Positions 23,719-30,966 of a stretch of DNA of 64,000 nucleotides are shown here, one piece after another; position 1 is the stretch's first letter; the number at the start of each line of letters is the position of its first letter. The position numbers and the translations under genes are program-made. Under the pieces are notes generated by a model that saw nothing but the letters and a program-made list of their open reading frames with translations, did no database searches and was not told the origin of the DNA. Source of the stretch: Sphingomonas alpina (GTDB lineage Bacteria; Pseudomonadota; Alphaproteobacteria; Sphingomonadales; Sphingomonadaceae); assembly GCF_014490665.1 (NCBI RefSeq), contig NZ_CP061038.1, forward strand, positions 4,672,501 to 4,736,500, read 5' to 3'.

Positions 23719-25796
23719 GCTGCCAGTGCCTCCGGCGCGCCGATCACGGCGACCACTTCGACGGCCTTTTCCTCCGGCACTTCGAAGAAGCTCATCACCG
23801 GCGTGTCGGGCAATATCGTGCGCACCAGCTTGCGGATCGCGACGCGGATCGCCGGCTGGACGACCAGCGCGAACGGCTTGGCGTCGGCGACCAATGGCGC
23901 GGCGGCACGCTGCAGCGCATCGACGATGCGGCGGCCGAGATCGGGCTCGATCGTGTGGCGGCGCGACGGATCGGACCGCACGGCCTGGCCGAGCAGTCCT
24001 TCGAGTTGCCCTTCCAGCGTCATCACACGCAGCGGCTCACGCACGCCGCACAATTTCTGGATGATCAGGCCGCCCAGTTCGGGGCGGATCATCTCGATGA
24101 TCTCGTCGGCATCGGGCGTCTTCTGCGCGGCGACGGCGATCGCGGCGGCGATACGGCGGAATTCCTTCAACGGTATATTCTCCGCGAGCAGGCCGCGCAG
24201 CACCTGGGTGAGCGTGGTCAGCGGCAAGGGATTGGGCGAGAGTGCGGCGACCAGATTGGCGGCGCGATCCTTCAGCCCGTCGAGCAGGCTTTGCACCTCA
24301 TCGGGGCCGAGCAGTTCCGCGGCATGCGCGCCGAGCTGATGGTTGAGGTGCGTCGCGACCACCGTTCCGGGATCGACCACGAGATAGCCGGCGCCGGTCG
24401 CGGCATCGGCATCGCCCTGTGCGATCCACACGGCGTCGAGCCCGAAGGTCGGATCCTTGGCGCGCTTGCCGTTGAGCGAGCCGACCGCCTGGCCGGTGTC
24501 GAGCGCGAGCATCTCGTCGGGCGAGACGCTGTCCTCGCCGACGGTCACGCCGCCGACATTGATGCGATAGGCGAAGGGCGGCAGGTTGATGTCGTCGCGC
24601 ACGCGGACTTGCGGCACGACGAAGCCGAGTTCCTTCGACAGCTGGCGGCGGACGCCGGTGATGCGGCCCATCAACGGGCTGCCGCGACGCTCGTCGACCA
24701 GCGGCACCAGGCCGTAGCCGATGTCGAGCACGACCTGCATATGATCCGAAACCTCGTCCCACCCGATCTTGGACTGGTCGACCGGCTCCGCGGCGACGAC
24801 CTCGACCGGTGCGGGGCGCTTGGCCTGCTGGTTGAGTTTCCAGGCGGCGAAACCGGCAATGCCGGCGGCGGGCAGGATGATGAAGTGCGGCATGCCGGGC
24901 ATGATGCCGAGCAGGCCGAGGATCACCGCGACCGGGGTCCAGGTACGGGCGGAGGCGAACTGGCCGCCGATCTGGCCGGCGAGATCCTGGCTCGAGGTGA
25001 CGCGGGTGACGATCGCGGCGGCCGCGATCGACAGGATCAGCGACGGCAGCTGGGCGACCAGCGCATCGCCGATCGCGAGCAGGACATAGGTCTGCGCCGC
25101 ATCGCCGATCGACATGCCATGGCTGACGGGGCCCAAGATCAGGCCGCCGGCGATATTGGCGAACAGGATCAGCAGACCGGCGACCGCGTCGCCCTTCACG
25201 AACTTGGACGAACCGTCCATCGAGCCATAGAAATCGGCCTCGGTCGACACTTCGACGCGGCGCGCCTTGGCCTCTTCCGGGGTGATCAGGCCGGCATTGA
25301 GATCGGCGTCGATCGCCATCTGCTTGCCGGGCAAGGCGTCGAGGGTGAAGCGCGCGGACACTTCCGACACGCGGCCCGCGCCCTTGGTCACCACGATCAT
25401 ATTGATGATCACCAGGATCGCGAACACGAACAGGCCGACGATATAGTCGCCGCCGATCACGAAGGTGCCGAACGCCTCGATGACATGGCCGGCCGCCGCC
25501 TCGCCCTCATGCCCATGACCCAGCACGACGCGGGTCGAGGCGACATTGAGGCCGAGCCGGAACAGGGTGGCGAACAGCAGCACGGTCGGGAAGGCGGAAA
25601 AATCGAGCGGCTTCTGCGCATTGAGCGCGACCATCAGCACCGCAAGGCTGATCGCGATGTTCATGATGAAGAAGACGTCGAGCAGGAAGGTCGGGATCGG
25701 CACGACCATCAGGATGACGAGCAGCAACGTCGCAAGCGGCAGGGCCGAGCTGCGCAGCAGCGGCAGCACGCCGCGCGATTTGAGGGCAATGGCCAT
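23715..25796 (-). CDS. flhA: Flagellar export protein FlhA
   Basis: 693 residues. Eight membrane helices occupy about 20-320 and contain the FHIPEP signature region (SARFTLDALPGKQMAIDADL, core DALPGKQMAIDAD). The large cytoplasmic domain (about 345-690) binds chaperone-cargo complexes. FlhA forms the nonameric export gate ring and couples it to the proton gradient. It is preceded by the muramidase gene (3-bp gap) and followed by fliA (4-bp overlap). Intact and full length. Confidence 0.98.
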   Translation of the reverse strand: MAIALKSRGVLPLLRSSALPLATLLLVILMVVPIPTFLLDVFFIMNIAISLAVLMVALNAQKPLDFSAFPTVLLFATLFRLGLNVASTRVVLGHGHEGEAAAGHVIEAFGTFVIGGDYIVGLFVFAILVIINMIVVTKGAGRVSEVSARFTLDALPGKQMAIDADLNAGLITPEEAKARRVEVSTEADFYGSMDGSSKFVKGDAVAGLLILFANIAGGLILGPVSHGMSIGDAAQTYVLLAIGDALVAQLPSLILSIAAAAIVTRVTSSQDLAGQIGGQFASARTWTPVAVILGLLGIMPGMPHFIILPAAGIAGFAAWKLNQQAKRPAPVEVVAAEPVDQSKIGWDEVSDHMQVVLDIGYGLVPLVDERRGSPLMGRITGVRRQLSKELGFVVPQVRVRDDINLPPFAYRINVGGVTVGEDSVSPDEMLALDTGQAVGSLNGKRAKDPTFGLDAVWIAQGDADAATGAGYLVVDPGTVVATHLNHQLGAHAAELLGPDEVQSLLDGLKDRAANLVAALSPNPLPLTTLTQVLRGLLAENIPLKEFRRIAAAIAVAAQKTPDADEIIEMIRPELGGLIIQKLCGVREPLRVMTLEGQLEGLLGQAVRSDPSRRHTIEPDLGRRIVDALQRAAAPLVADAKPFALVVQPAIRVAIRKLVRTILPDTPVMSFFEVPEEKAVEVVAVIGAPEALAA

Positions 25797-25799
25797 GTG

Positions 25800-26696
25800 T
25801 TACGCCCCCAGGCTCGCGAGCATCATGTAAGCGAGCCGTGCTGTGTTCGGTGTCGGCCGCATCAGGCTCGCGCTCTGCGTCTGGCGACTGGCGCTGCCGT
25901 TGATCTGGTCGAGCGTCGCCTTGGCCCAGGCGCCGGCATTGTCGCCGCTTTCGCCCGCTCCCGGAATGACTGTCGCGCCGTCGATCTCCATCGCCGACGC
26001 CATCGTCACCGGGTTCATCGCGAAGCCATCGCTTGCACGGCTGCTGGTCGTGCCGGTCGCGATGCTGGCACCCTTGTCGAGCTTGGCGGCGAAGCGGCTA
26101 TAAATCTGCTCCAGCGAGCGCGGCTGGCCGTTCGAGCCATAGAAGATGTTGCGGTTGGCGCGCGCGGCGGCGGGAAACATGCTCGCGCCGCTGCGGCCCG
26201 GATTGGTCTCCATCGCTCCGAGGAACGAGCGTGCCCCGCCCAGGCCCAGGAAGTGCGCCATGTAAAGGTCGGTGCCGGTCGCGTCGCGGCCCAGCGACTG
26301 TTCGATCGCATCCTTGTTGTCGGACGCATGCTCGGCTGCCATCAGCGAAGCGGTCTGCGGGTCGTTGCGCAAATTGAGGATCGCGCGGCGCATGGTCGGA
26401 TCGCTCACCGTCATGCGGCCGTTGCTGGCGGTCTTGATGCTGTCGGCGGCCCAGCCCAGGCCATGTTCGGCACCATGCTGCTTCATCACGCGCAGCCAGC
26501 TCTGGTCGATGAACTGATACAGACCCGATGCGCTCGACGTGCTGGCGCGCGCATTGGTGCGCATGCCGCTTTCAAGCTGCGCCTGACCCATCAGGTAATT
26601 GAAATCGATCCCGGTCTTCTGGCTCGCGGAGGCGATCGCCGACTGGACCGACGCGCCCGAACTCTTCCCGGCGATGGCGAACGGATTGAAACTCAT
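25800..26696 (-). CDS. Lytic transglycosylase (SLT domain), flagellum-associated
   Basis: 298 residues with a soluble lytic transglycosylase domain near the N-terminus: NYLMGQAQLESGMRTNARASTSSASGLYQFIDQSWL, in which the catalytic Glu is in QLESG and ASGLYQFI is the substrate-cleft motif. A long variable tail follows (about 180-298). No signal peptide is apparent, so it may be exported by the flagellar system. FlgJ here has no muramidase domain, so this enzyme probably opens peptidoglycan for the rod. It leads the flhA-fliA unit behind a strong sigma-54 promoter. Confidence 0.85.
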   Translation of the reverse strand: MSFNPFAIAGKSSGASVQSAIASASQKTGIDFNYLMGQAQLESGMRTNARASTSSASGLYQFIDQSWLRVMKQHGAEHGLGWAADSIKTASNGRMTVSDPTMRRAILNLRNDPQTASLMAAEHASDNKDAIEQSLGRDATGTDLYMAHFLGLGGARSFLGAMETNPGRSGASMFPAAARANRNIFYGSNGQPRSLEQIYSRFAAKLDKGASIATGTTSSRASDGFAMNPVTMASAMEIDGATVIPGAGESGDNAGAWAKATLDQINGSASRQTQSASLMRPTPNTARLAYMMLASLGA

Positions 26697-26734
26697 CGGT
26701 CCTCGGCTGATTGCCCTTATGCAAGGGTCACATC

Positions 26735-26750
26735 AGCAAGGAGCGTGCCA
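26735..26750 (-). promoter_or_regulatory. Sigma-54 promoter for the muramidase-flhA-fliA unit
   Basis: Minus-strand TGGCACGCTCCTTGCT is a perfect match to TGGCACG-N4-TTGCW. The predicted start is near 26725, about 30 bases before the muramidase ATG, with a GAGGA ribosome site between. Because fliA is in this unit, sigma-54 would control sigma-28 production. Confidence 0.9.
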
Positions 26751-26794
26751 TTTCTGTAAGTTAGGTGTCGCCGACAGACGACAGGGCACCACCC

Positions 26795-27112
26795 TTAGGC
26801 GTAGACGGAAATGCCGCCGGTGGGGCGGTAACCGGCACCGGCATCACCGGTCAAAACTTGCAGGCGGCGGCGAACATTTGCCGCCATCAGGTTGACATAG
26901 ATGCGGCACGTCTCGTTGAGGCGGTTGGCTTCCTCGGCCAGCTCGCGCAATTCCGGACCGACCGGCGCTGTGCCCATCGCGGCAATCGTCTCGAGCCCGG
27001 CAAGCTTTGCCTGGGTGGCGCGTTCCAGTGCATCGATATCGTTCGCCTTCAGCGCGGCGATTTCGACATGGAGCGAATCGATCACGCCGATCAGGGCGTC
27101 ACGCCGGGTCAT
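26795..27112 (-). CDS. flgN: FlgN-like flagellar export chaperone
   Basis: 105 residues, helical, starting TRRDALIGVIDSLHVEIAALKANDIDALERATQAK (core LHxEIAALKxxDxxAL), which matches FlgN. FlgN escorts the hook-filament junction proteins FlgK and FlgL. It overlaps the flgM stop by 14 bases, and flgM-flgN is the usual pair. Conservation is low outside the first helix, so the call relies partly on context. Confidence 0.82.
   Translation of the reverse strand: MTRRDALIGVIDSLHVEIAALKANDIDALERATQAKLAGLETIAAMGTAPVGPELRELAEEANRLNETCRIYVNLMAANVRRRLQVLTGDAGAGYRPTGGISVYA
26868..26883. promoter_or_regulatory. Possible FlbD enhancer site inside the flgN 3' part
   Basis: CGGCGA-ACAT-TTGCCG differs by one base from the CGGCAA-N4-TTGCCG palindrome at 29367. 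It lies about 120 bp upstream of the sigma-54 promoter at 26735, a normal enhancer distance. It is inside coding sequence, so chance is not excluded. Confidence 0.45.
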
Positions 27113-27398
27113 TGCGGGTCCATTCGAATTTGGCCGCGATCAGCCGGTCGGCGATCTGCGCGGGATAGATCGGGAAATGCCCCTCGGCGATCGCCTTGCG
27201 GATCCGCGCGATGCGCTCCGGGTCGATCGGTGGCTTGGCGGAGAACTCCTTCGCGGCGACCGCCAGCGAGGATTGGCTGACGGCTTCCGCTTCCGGTCCG
27301 GTCGGCTTCTGAACGGCGGCGGGCGCGACGACGCGCGCGACCGGGGCAACCCCGCGATCGCTGGTCTGGACAGGCTTTACGCCTAGCGGATCCACCAT
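27099..27398 (-). CDS. flgM: Anti-sigma-28 factor FlgM
   Basis: 99 residues from MVDPLGVKPV. The N-terminal half is Ala/Val/Pro-rich and disordered. The C-terminal half carries the sigma-binding helices DPERIARIRKAIAEGHFPIYPAQIADRLI (core RIxxIRxAIxxGxFPI, IADRLI). FlgM blocks FliA until the hook is complete, then is exported. A sigma-28-like promoter lies just upstream (27432-27458), so late feedback is likely. Overlaps flgN by 14 bases. Confidence 0.92.
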   Translation of the reverse strand: MVDPLGVKPVQTSDRGVAPVARVVAPAAVQKPTGPEAEAVSQSSLAVAAKEFSAKPPIDPERIARIRKAIAEGHFPIYPAQIADRLIAAKFEWTRNDPA

Positions 27399-27431
27399 GT
27401 TCACCCCTTTCCGGGTCATGCCACACAGGGA

Positions 27432-27458
27432 TAAACGACCGCATCCGCCAAACCTTTA
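27432..27458 (-). promoter_or_regulatory. Sigma-28-like promoter for flgM-flgN
   Basis: On the minus strand TAAAGGTT, 11 bases, then GTCGTTTA. The first box matches TAAAGTTT at 7 of 8 positions and the spacing equals the sigma-28 consensus; the second box matches GCCGATAA at 5 of 8. It ends 34 bp before the flgM start. Confidence 0.6.
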
Positions 27459-27464
27459 CGAAAA

Positions 27465-28007
27465 TTATTCGGACCAGCCGGGAAGGGTCGCGCGACCGCT
27501 CGCCACCGCCACCGCCTGGACCGGTGCCCGGCCGCCGTCGATCTTGACCAGGAAGCGCGCGCCCGGTGCCGCATCGCCGGCAGCGATCCCTTCGCGAGTG
27601 ATCGAAAAGCCCGGCGATCCGGCTTCGATCGTCACCGGGTCGCCGCGCTTGATCACGGCTTCGGCCTTGATTGCGGGCACGGCCGCAGCGACCGCTTGCG
27701 GTGTCTTGCGTGGCTCGGTCGGGGTAAAGCGGACCGGCACGAACAGGCGCCAGTCCGGGCCTGTGCAGGTCACCACCACGGCGTCATGCGCCTCGGAACG
27801 CCACGACAGCGACACGGTCGGGCACTGCGCGAGCTTGAGTCGCGTATCGACCAGGCTGCGTGCGCCGCCCTCGTCGCCGATCCCGCGCCCGGTAAAGGCG
27901 GCGACCGCGCGGTCGAGCGAGGCGGTGTCCTGAAAGCCGGGCGCGGCGATCGCGGGAGCCGCGATCACCAGTGTCGACAGCAATGCGGGAAGGAGCGAAC
28001 GGGACAT
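27465..28007 (-). CDS. flgA: P-ring assembly chaperone FlgA
   Basis: 180 residues from MSRSLLPALLSTLVIAAPAIA, a cleavable signal peptide. The C-terminal SAF/FlgA part shows VIKRGDPVTIEAGSPGFSITREGIAAGDAAPGARFLVKI (cores KRGDPVTI, GxAxxDAAxG). FlgA helps FlgI build the P ring in the periplasm. It follows the PomB-like gene by 44 bp, a gap rich in CCGGTTGCCGG words including a TTGCCGGCAA palindrome. Confidence 0.92.
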   Translation of the reverse strand: MSRSLLPALLSTLVIAAPAIAAPGFQDTASLDRAVAAFTGRGIGDEGGARSLVDTRLKLAQCPTVSLSWRSEAHDAVVVTCTGPDWRLFVPVRFTPTEPRKTPQAVAAAVPAIKAEAVIKRGDPVTIEAGSPGFSITREGIAAGDAAPGARFLVKIDGGRAPVQAVAVASGRATLPGWSE

Positions 28008-28051
28008 GGCTTTTTCTCCAAAGCGGCAGAAACCGGTTGCCGGCCGGCCAA

Positions 28052-28585
28052 TCATTGCCGGTTGCCGGCAAAGCCGAGGGTCACGACGACCGATCGGCGA
28101 TTGGCGGTGGTGGTGTTGACGATGGTCATGCGGCCGGGCGCGACGATCTTCGCGCGGGCCAGTGCGGCAGCCACTGTGCGGGCGCGGTCGGCAGCCAGTA
28201 CGGCGCCGCTGCCGGTATCCGCATCGACATCGATCGCGCTGCCGTCGCTGCCGCCGCTGATCTTCAGCGTGACGCGCGGATCGCGGGTCACTTCGCGCGC
28301 CCAGGCGATCAGGCCGGCGGGCGATGCGGGCAGGGCGGCCGAACCGGGCGCGAAGTTGAGCATCGCTGCGGCAGCGACCGGCATCGGTTCGGCCGTGGCT
28401 GCGATAGGCGCTATGGCAGGCGCGCCGAAGCCGTCGCGAATGCCCTTGGCGAGCGCCTTCTGGTCGAGATGCTGGGCGGCCTGCACGAACACGAAGAAGC
28501 CGACCAGCAGCAGTGCCAGGTCGGCGAGCGTCATCAGCCAGATGGGCCGGCCCGGCGTCTCTTCGGGGAAATCGTCGATCGTCAT
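28052..28585 (-). CDS. Small MotB/PomB-like stator protein
   Basis: 177 residues, short for MotB. The N-terminal helix PIWLMTLADLALLLVGFFVFV has the conserved ion-carrying Asp (ADL) in the usual W-x-x-T-x-ADL context. The periplasmic half is a reduced OmpA-like domain (FAPGSAAL, then LAADRARTVAAALARAKI) for binding peptidoglycan. Paired with the MotA-like gene that overlaps it by 4 bases. It is distinct from the full-length MotB at 39229, so the cell has two stator sets. Confidence 0.85.
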   Translation of the reverse strand: MTIDDFPEETPGRPIWLMTLADLALLLVGFFVFVQAAQHLDQKALAKGIRDGFGAPAIAPIAATAEPMPVAAAAMLNFAPGSAALPASPAGLIAWAREVTRDPRVTLKISGGSDGSAIDVDADTGSGAVLAADRARTVAAALARAKIVAPGRMTIVNTTTANRRSVVVTLGFAGNRQ

Positions 28586-29274
28586 GCCACGCTCACCAGG
28601 TCGGCGACGTTCGTCAGCGCGGCGGTGCGCGGGCGTTCACGCGCGGCGAGCGCGACCAGCGGGCCCTCCAGGCGGGTGCGTTCGAACGCCTCGATCCGCG
28701 TGCGGCGCTTGAGGCGGGTAGCGATCGGGGCCGCGACCAGATTGGCGATGATCGCGCCATAAAGCGTGGCGAGCAACGCGATCGCCATCGCTGCGCCGAT
28801 CGCGCTCGGGTCGGTCATCCGGGTGAACATCGCGACCAGGCCGATCAGCGTACCGATCATGCCCATCGCCGGCGCGACATCCGCCATACCGGTCCAGACC
28901 TCGACCGCGCCAAGCTGCTTCTCGATCCGCGCCCGCCTGCAATGCTGGATGATCGTCGCAACCTCGTCCGGCCCGGCGCCGTCGACGATCGCGGCAACCG
29001 CGGCAGCGACATCGGGGTCGGCGATCACCGATCGGTCGAGCGCCATCACGCCGTGACGGCGCGCGATCCGGCCAAGTGCGGCGATCTGGTCGAGCAGCGG
29101 CGTCGCATCGAAGCGGCGGCGGACCAAACTGCCCAATGCCCCGGCCGCGCCGGCCAGATCGCGGAGCGAAGTGCGCAGCACGACAGCGATCAGCGTGCCG
29201 CCGACCACCAGGGCGATCGCGGTGGGATCGAGGAACGGGCCCAGCATATGGGCGAGGGTGGGTGCGGATGTCAT
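28582..29274 (-). CDS. MotA/PomA-like stator protein
   Basis: 230 residues with four membrane helices. The second half has GMIGTLIGLVAMFTRMTDPSAIGAAMAIALLATLYGAIIAN (cores GTLIGLV and AIALLATLYGA), which follows PomA-type Na+ stators more than the E. coli-type MotA at 38364. The ion cannot be fixed by eye. A sigma-54 promoter candidate at 29287-29302 would start transcription only a few bases before this ATG, so ATG 29247 (MLGPFL) is an alternative start. Operon with the PomB-like gene and perhaps flgA. Confidence 0.86.
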   Translation of the reverse strand: MTSAPTLAHMLGPFLDPTAIALVVGGTLIAVVLRTSLRDLAGAAGALGSLVRRRFDATPLLDQIAALGRIARRHGVMALDRSVIADPDVAAAVAAIVDGAGPDEVATIIQHCRRARIEKQLGAVEVWTGMADVAPAMGMIGTLIGLVAMFTRMTDPSAIGAAMAIALLATLYGAIIANLVAAPIATRLKRRTRIEAFERTRLEGPLVALAARERPRTAALTNVADLVSVA

Positions 29275-29286
29275 CGACGCGGGTAT

Positions 29287-29302
29287 TGCAAGGGGTGGGC
29301 CA
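29287..29302 (-). promoter_or_regulatory. Sigma-54 promoter candidate for the PomAB-flgA unit
   Basis: Minus-strand TGGCCCACCCCTTGCA keeps the GG-N10-GC core and the TTGCA box; the first box differs from TGGCACG at two positions. The predicted start is around 29277, 3 bases from the annotated ATG, which is tight. It lies back to back with the flgB promoter at 29439. Confidence 0.6.
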
Positions 29303-29346
29303 GTTTCATTCCGGCGATGCCAGGCTTGCCGGTCGGCGCGATCGGG

Positions 29347-29382
29347 CGGCAATCCTTGCCGCCGACCGGCAACGTCTTGCCG
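29347..29382. promoter_or_regulatory. Two tandem CGGCAA/TTGCCG palindromes, likely FlbD enhancer
   Basis: CGGCAA-TCC-TTGCCG at 29347-29361 and CGGCAA-CGTC-TTGCCG at 29367-29382, 20 bp centre to centre (two helical turns). They lie about 65 and 85 bp upstream of the flgB sigma-54 promoter and about 55-85 bp upstream of the opposite one. In Caulobacter FlbD binds paired ftr enhancer sites in such positions; that these are the sites here is inference. Confidence 0.72.
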
Positions 29383-29438
29383 CTTTGCCTGCCGCCGCTC
29401 TGCCGCTCTGTCGCCCCGGCACCACCTCAGCCATCACT

Positions 29439-29454
29439 TGGCACGGCCATTGCT
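29439..29454 (+). promoter_or_regulatory. Sigma-54 promoter for the flgB-L operon
   Basis: TGGCACGGCCATTGCT, a perfect match to TGGCACG-N4-TTGCW. Transcription should begin near 29465, about 28 bases before the GTG start of flgB. Two FlbD-like palindromes lie upstream. Confidence 0.93.
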
Positions 29455-29492
29455 TAGCTCTTCGCGCACAACAAGGTGCGGAGACCGATACG

Positions 29493-29845
29493 GTGAACGA
29501 GAACAATCTTTTCGGGGTTCATGGAGCAGCGCTCCAGGTGCGTTCGCAACGCATGGGGCTGCTTGCCTCGAACATCGCAAACGCCTCCACGCCGGGTTTC
29601 AAGGCGAAGGACCTGGATTTCCAGGTTGCGCTCCAGGCGGCGGAGGGTCCGGGGGGCTCTCCGCCAACGGGATGAGCGGCGCCGTGCGCTACCGCAATCC
29701 GATGCAGCCGTCGATCGACGGCAACACGGTCGAACTATCGACCGAGCAGACCGCCTTCGCGGAAAACGCGGTCCAGTATCAGACCACGCTCTCGTTCCTG
29801 AACGGACGCATCAGCACGATCACGCGCGCGCTGCGGGGAGAATAA
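29493..29845 (+). pseudogene. flgB: Flagellar rod protein FlgB, frameshifted at a G6 run
   Basis: The first frame, from GTG 29493, gives NENNLFGVHGAALQVRSQRM and NIANASTPGFKAKDLDF (rod-protein ANxxTPGFKAxDxxF), then ends at TGA 29673. The rest of FlgB continues one frame away: YRNPMQPSIDGNTVEL and FAENAVQYQTTLSFLNGRI, ending at 29845. The frames meet at six G (29651-29656). A seventh G would give one continuous protein of 117 residues. FlgB is an essential proximal rod subunit, so a true loss would stop flagellum assembly. One-base sequencing error, mutation or ribosomal slippage are all possible. flgC follows 3 bp later. Confidence 0.9.
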
Positions 29846-29848
29846 GTC

Positions 29849-30259
29849 ATGGCCGATAACCCGCTCACCATTTTCCAGGTCGCCGGCAAGGCGATGTCGG
29901 CGCAGCTCGTGCGCATGAACACCACTGCGTCGAACCTGGCCAATGCCGGGTCGATCGCCTCGAGCGAGGCCGGTGCCTATCGCACGATCAAGCCGGTGTT
30001 CCGCACCGAATATGACAAGGCGACGGGGCTCGCCACGGTCAATGTCGAGAGCATCGTCAATGCCGGGGAAGCCCCCACCAAACGCTATGACCCGTCGCAC
30101 CCGATGGCCGACAAGGACGGCAATGTCTGGGAAAGCGCGGTCGATGAAACCCGTGAGCTGGTCGACATGATGGAGACTGCACGCGGCTACCAAAACAATG
30201 TCGAGGTGATGCAGACGGCAAAGTCGCTGATCCTCGATACCCTCAAACTGGGCCGCTGA
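29849..30259 (+). CDS. flgC: Flagellar proximal rod protein FlgC
   Basis: 136 residues. The N-terminus FQVAGKAMSAQLVRMNTTASNLANAGS has the flagellar rod signature (MNTxASNLANA), and the C-terminus VDMMETARGYQNNVEVMQTAKSLILDTLKLGR is the matching helix (ARGYQNNVEV). FlgC polymerises above FlgB in the rod. Third base positions and spacing match neighbours; 2 bp separate it from flgD. Confidence 0.97.
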   Translation: MADNPLTIFQVAGKAMSAQLVRMNTTASNLANAGSIASSEAGAYRTIKPVFRTEYDKATGLATVNVESIVNAGEAPTKRYDPSHPMADKDGNVWESAVDETRELVDMMETARGYQNNVEVMQTAKSLILDTLKLGR

Positions 30260-30261
30260 TC

Positions 30262-30942
30262 ATGAGCAGTTTCGATACCACGCTGAACAATCTCGGCATC
30301 AACCGGACGACCAACAGCAAGGCCAATAATGCGGCCGCCTCGTCGCCGACGCTTGGGCAGAGCGATTTCCTCAAGCTGATGACGGCGCAGCTGAAGAACC
30401 AGGATCCCTTCTCGCCGGTCGACAACACGCAGATGGTCGCCCAGATGGCGCAATTCTCGTCGGTTGCCGGCATCAGCGAGATGAACACGACGCTGAAGGC
30501 GATCTCCGACAAGCTTGCCGGCACCAGCAAGAGCGACGCGCTCGCTTTTGTCGGCCGCACCGTGCTGACCGAGGGCAATGTCGCCTTTGGCCGTACCGCC
30601 GGCGGCATCGCCGGCGCGGTCGAGCTTGATGGCGATGCAACCAACGTCAACGTTTCGATCCAGGATGCGAACGGCCAGGTGCTGAAGACGCTGCAGCTCG
30701 GCGCGCAGTCCAAGGGCACGGTCAATTACGACTGGGACGGCAAGACCGAGGCCGGCGTGGACGCCGGCGCCGGCCCGTTCAAGGTCGTCGTCAGCGCCGC
30801 CAAGGACAATGTCGCGGTCACCAGCCGCTCGCTCGTCTGGGCGCCGGTCGCCGCGGTCTCGATGCCGTCCTCCGGCAACCCCATTCTGACCCTGCCCGGC
30901 ATTGGCCAGGTTCCCATCACTGCCGTCCGCCAGATCGGCTGA
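30262..30942 (+). CDS. flgD: Hook assembly cap protein FlgD
   Basis: 226 residues. The N-terminal FlgD domain reads LGQSDFLKLMTAQLKNQDPFSPVDNTQMVAQMAQFSSV (cores DFLKLMTAQLKNQDP and QMAQFS). A Ig/FlgD-like domain follows (about 110-220) with GAQSKGTVNYDWDGKTEAG (core YDWDGK). FlgD caps the growing hook and is later lost. No unusual features. Confidence 0.97.
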   Translation: MSSFDTTLNNLGINRTTNSKANNAAASSPTLGQSDFLKLMTAQLKNQDPFSPVDNTQMVAQMAQFSSVAGISEMNTTLKAISDKLAGTSKSDALAFVGRTVLTEGNVAFGRTAGGIAGAVELDGDATNVNVSIQDANGQVLKTLQLGAQSKGTVNYDWDGKTEAGVDAGAGPFKVVVSAAKDNVAVTSRSLVWAPVAAVSMPSSGNPILTLPGIGQVPITAVRQIG

Positions 30943-30966
30943 ATCCGTTAAATCAGGAGTATCGCA

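Noticed and set aside
23676..26759. A 1027-codon open frame on the + strand
   Set aside because: It lies antisense to fliA, flhA and the muramidase gene, which are unmistakable. Its translation is His/Arg/Asp-rich low complexity, the normal shadow of high-GC coding DNA.
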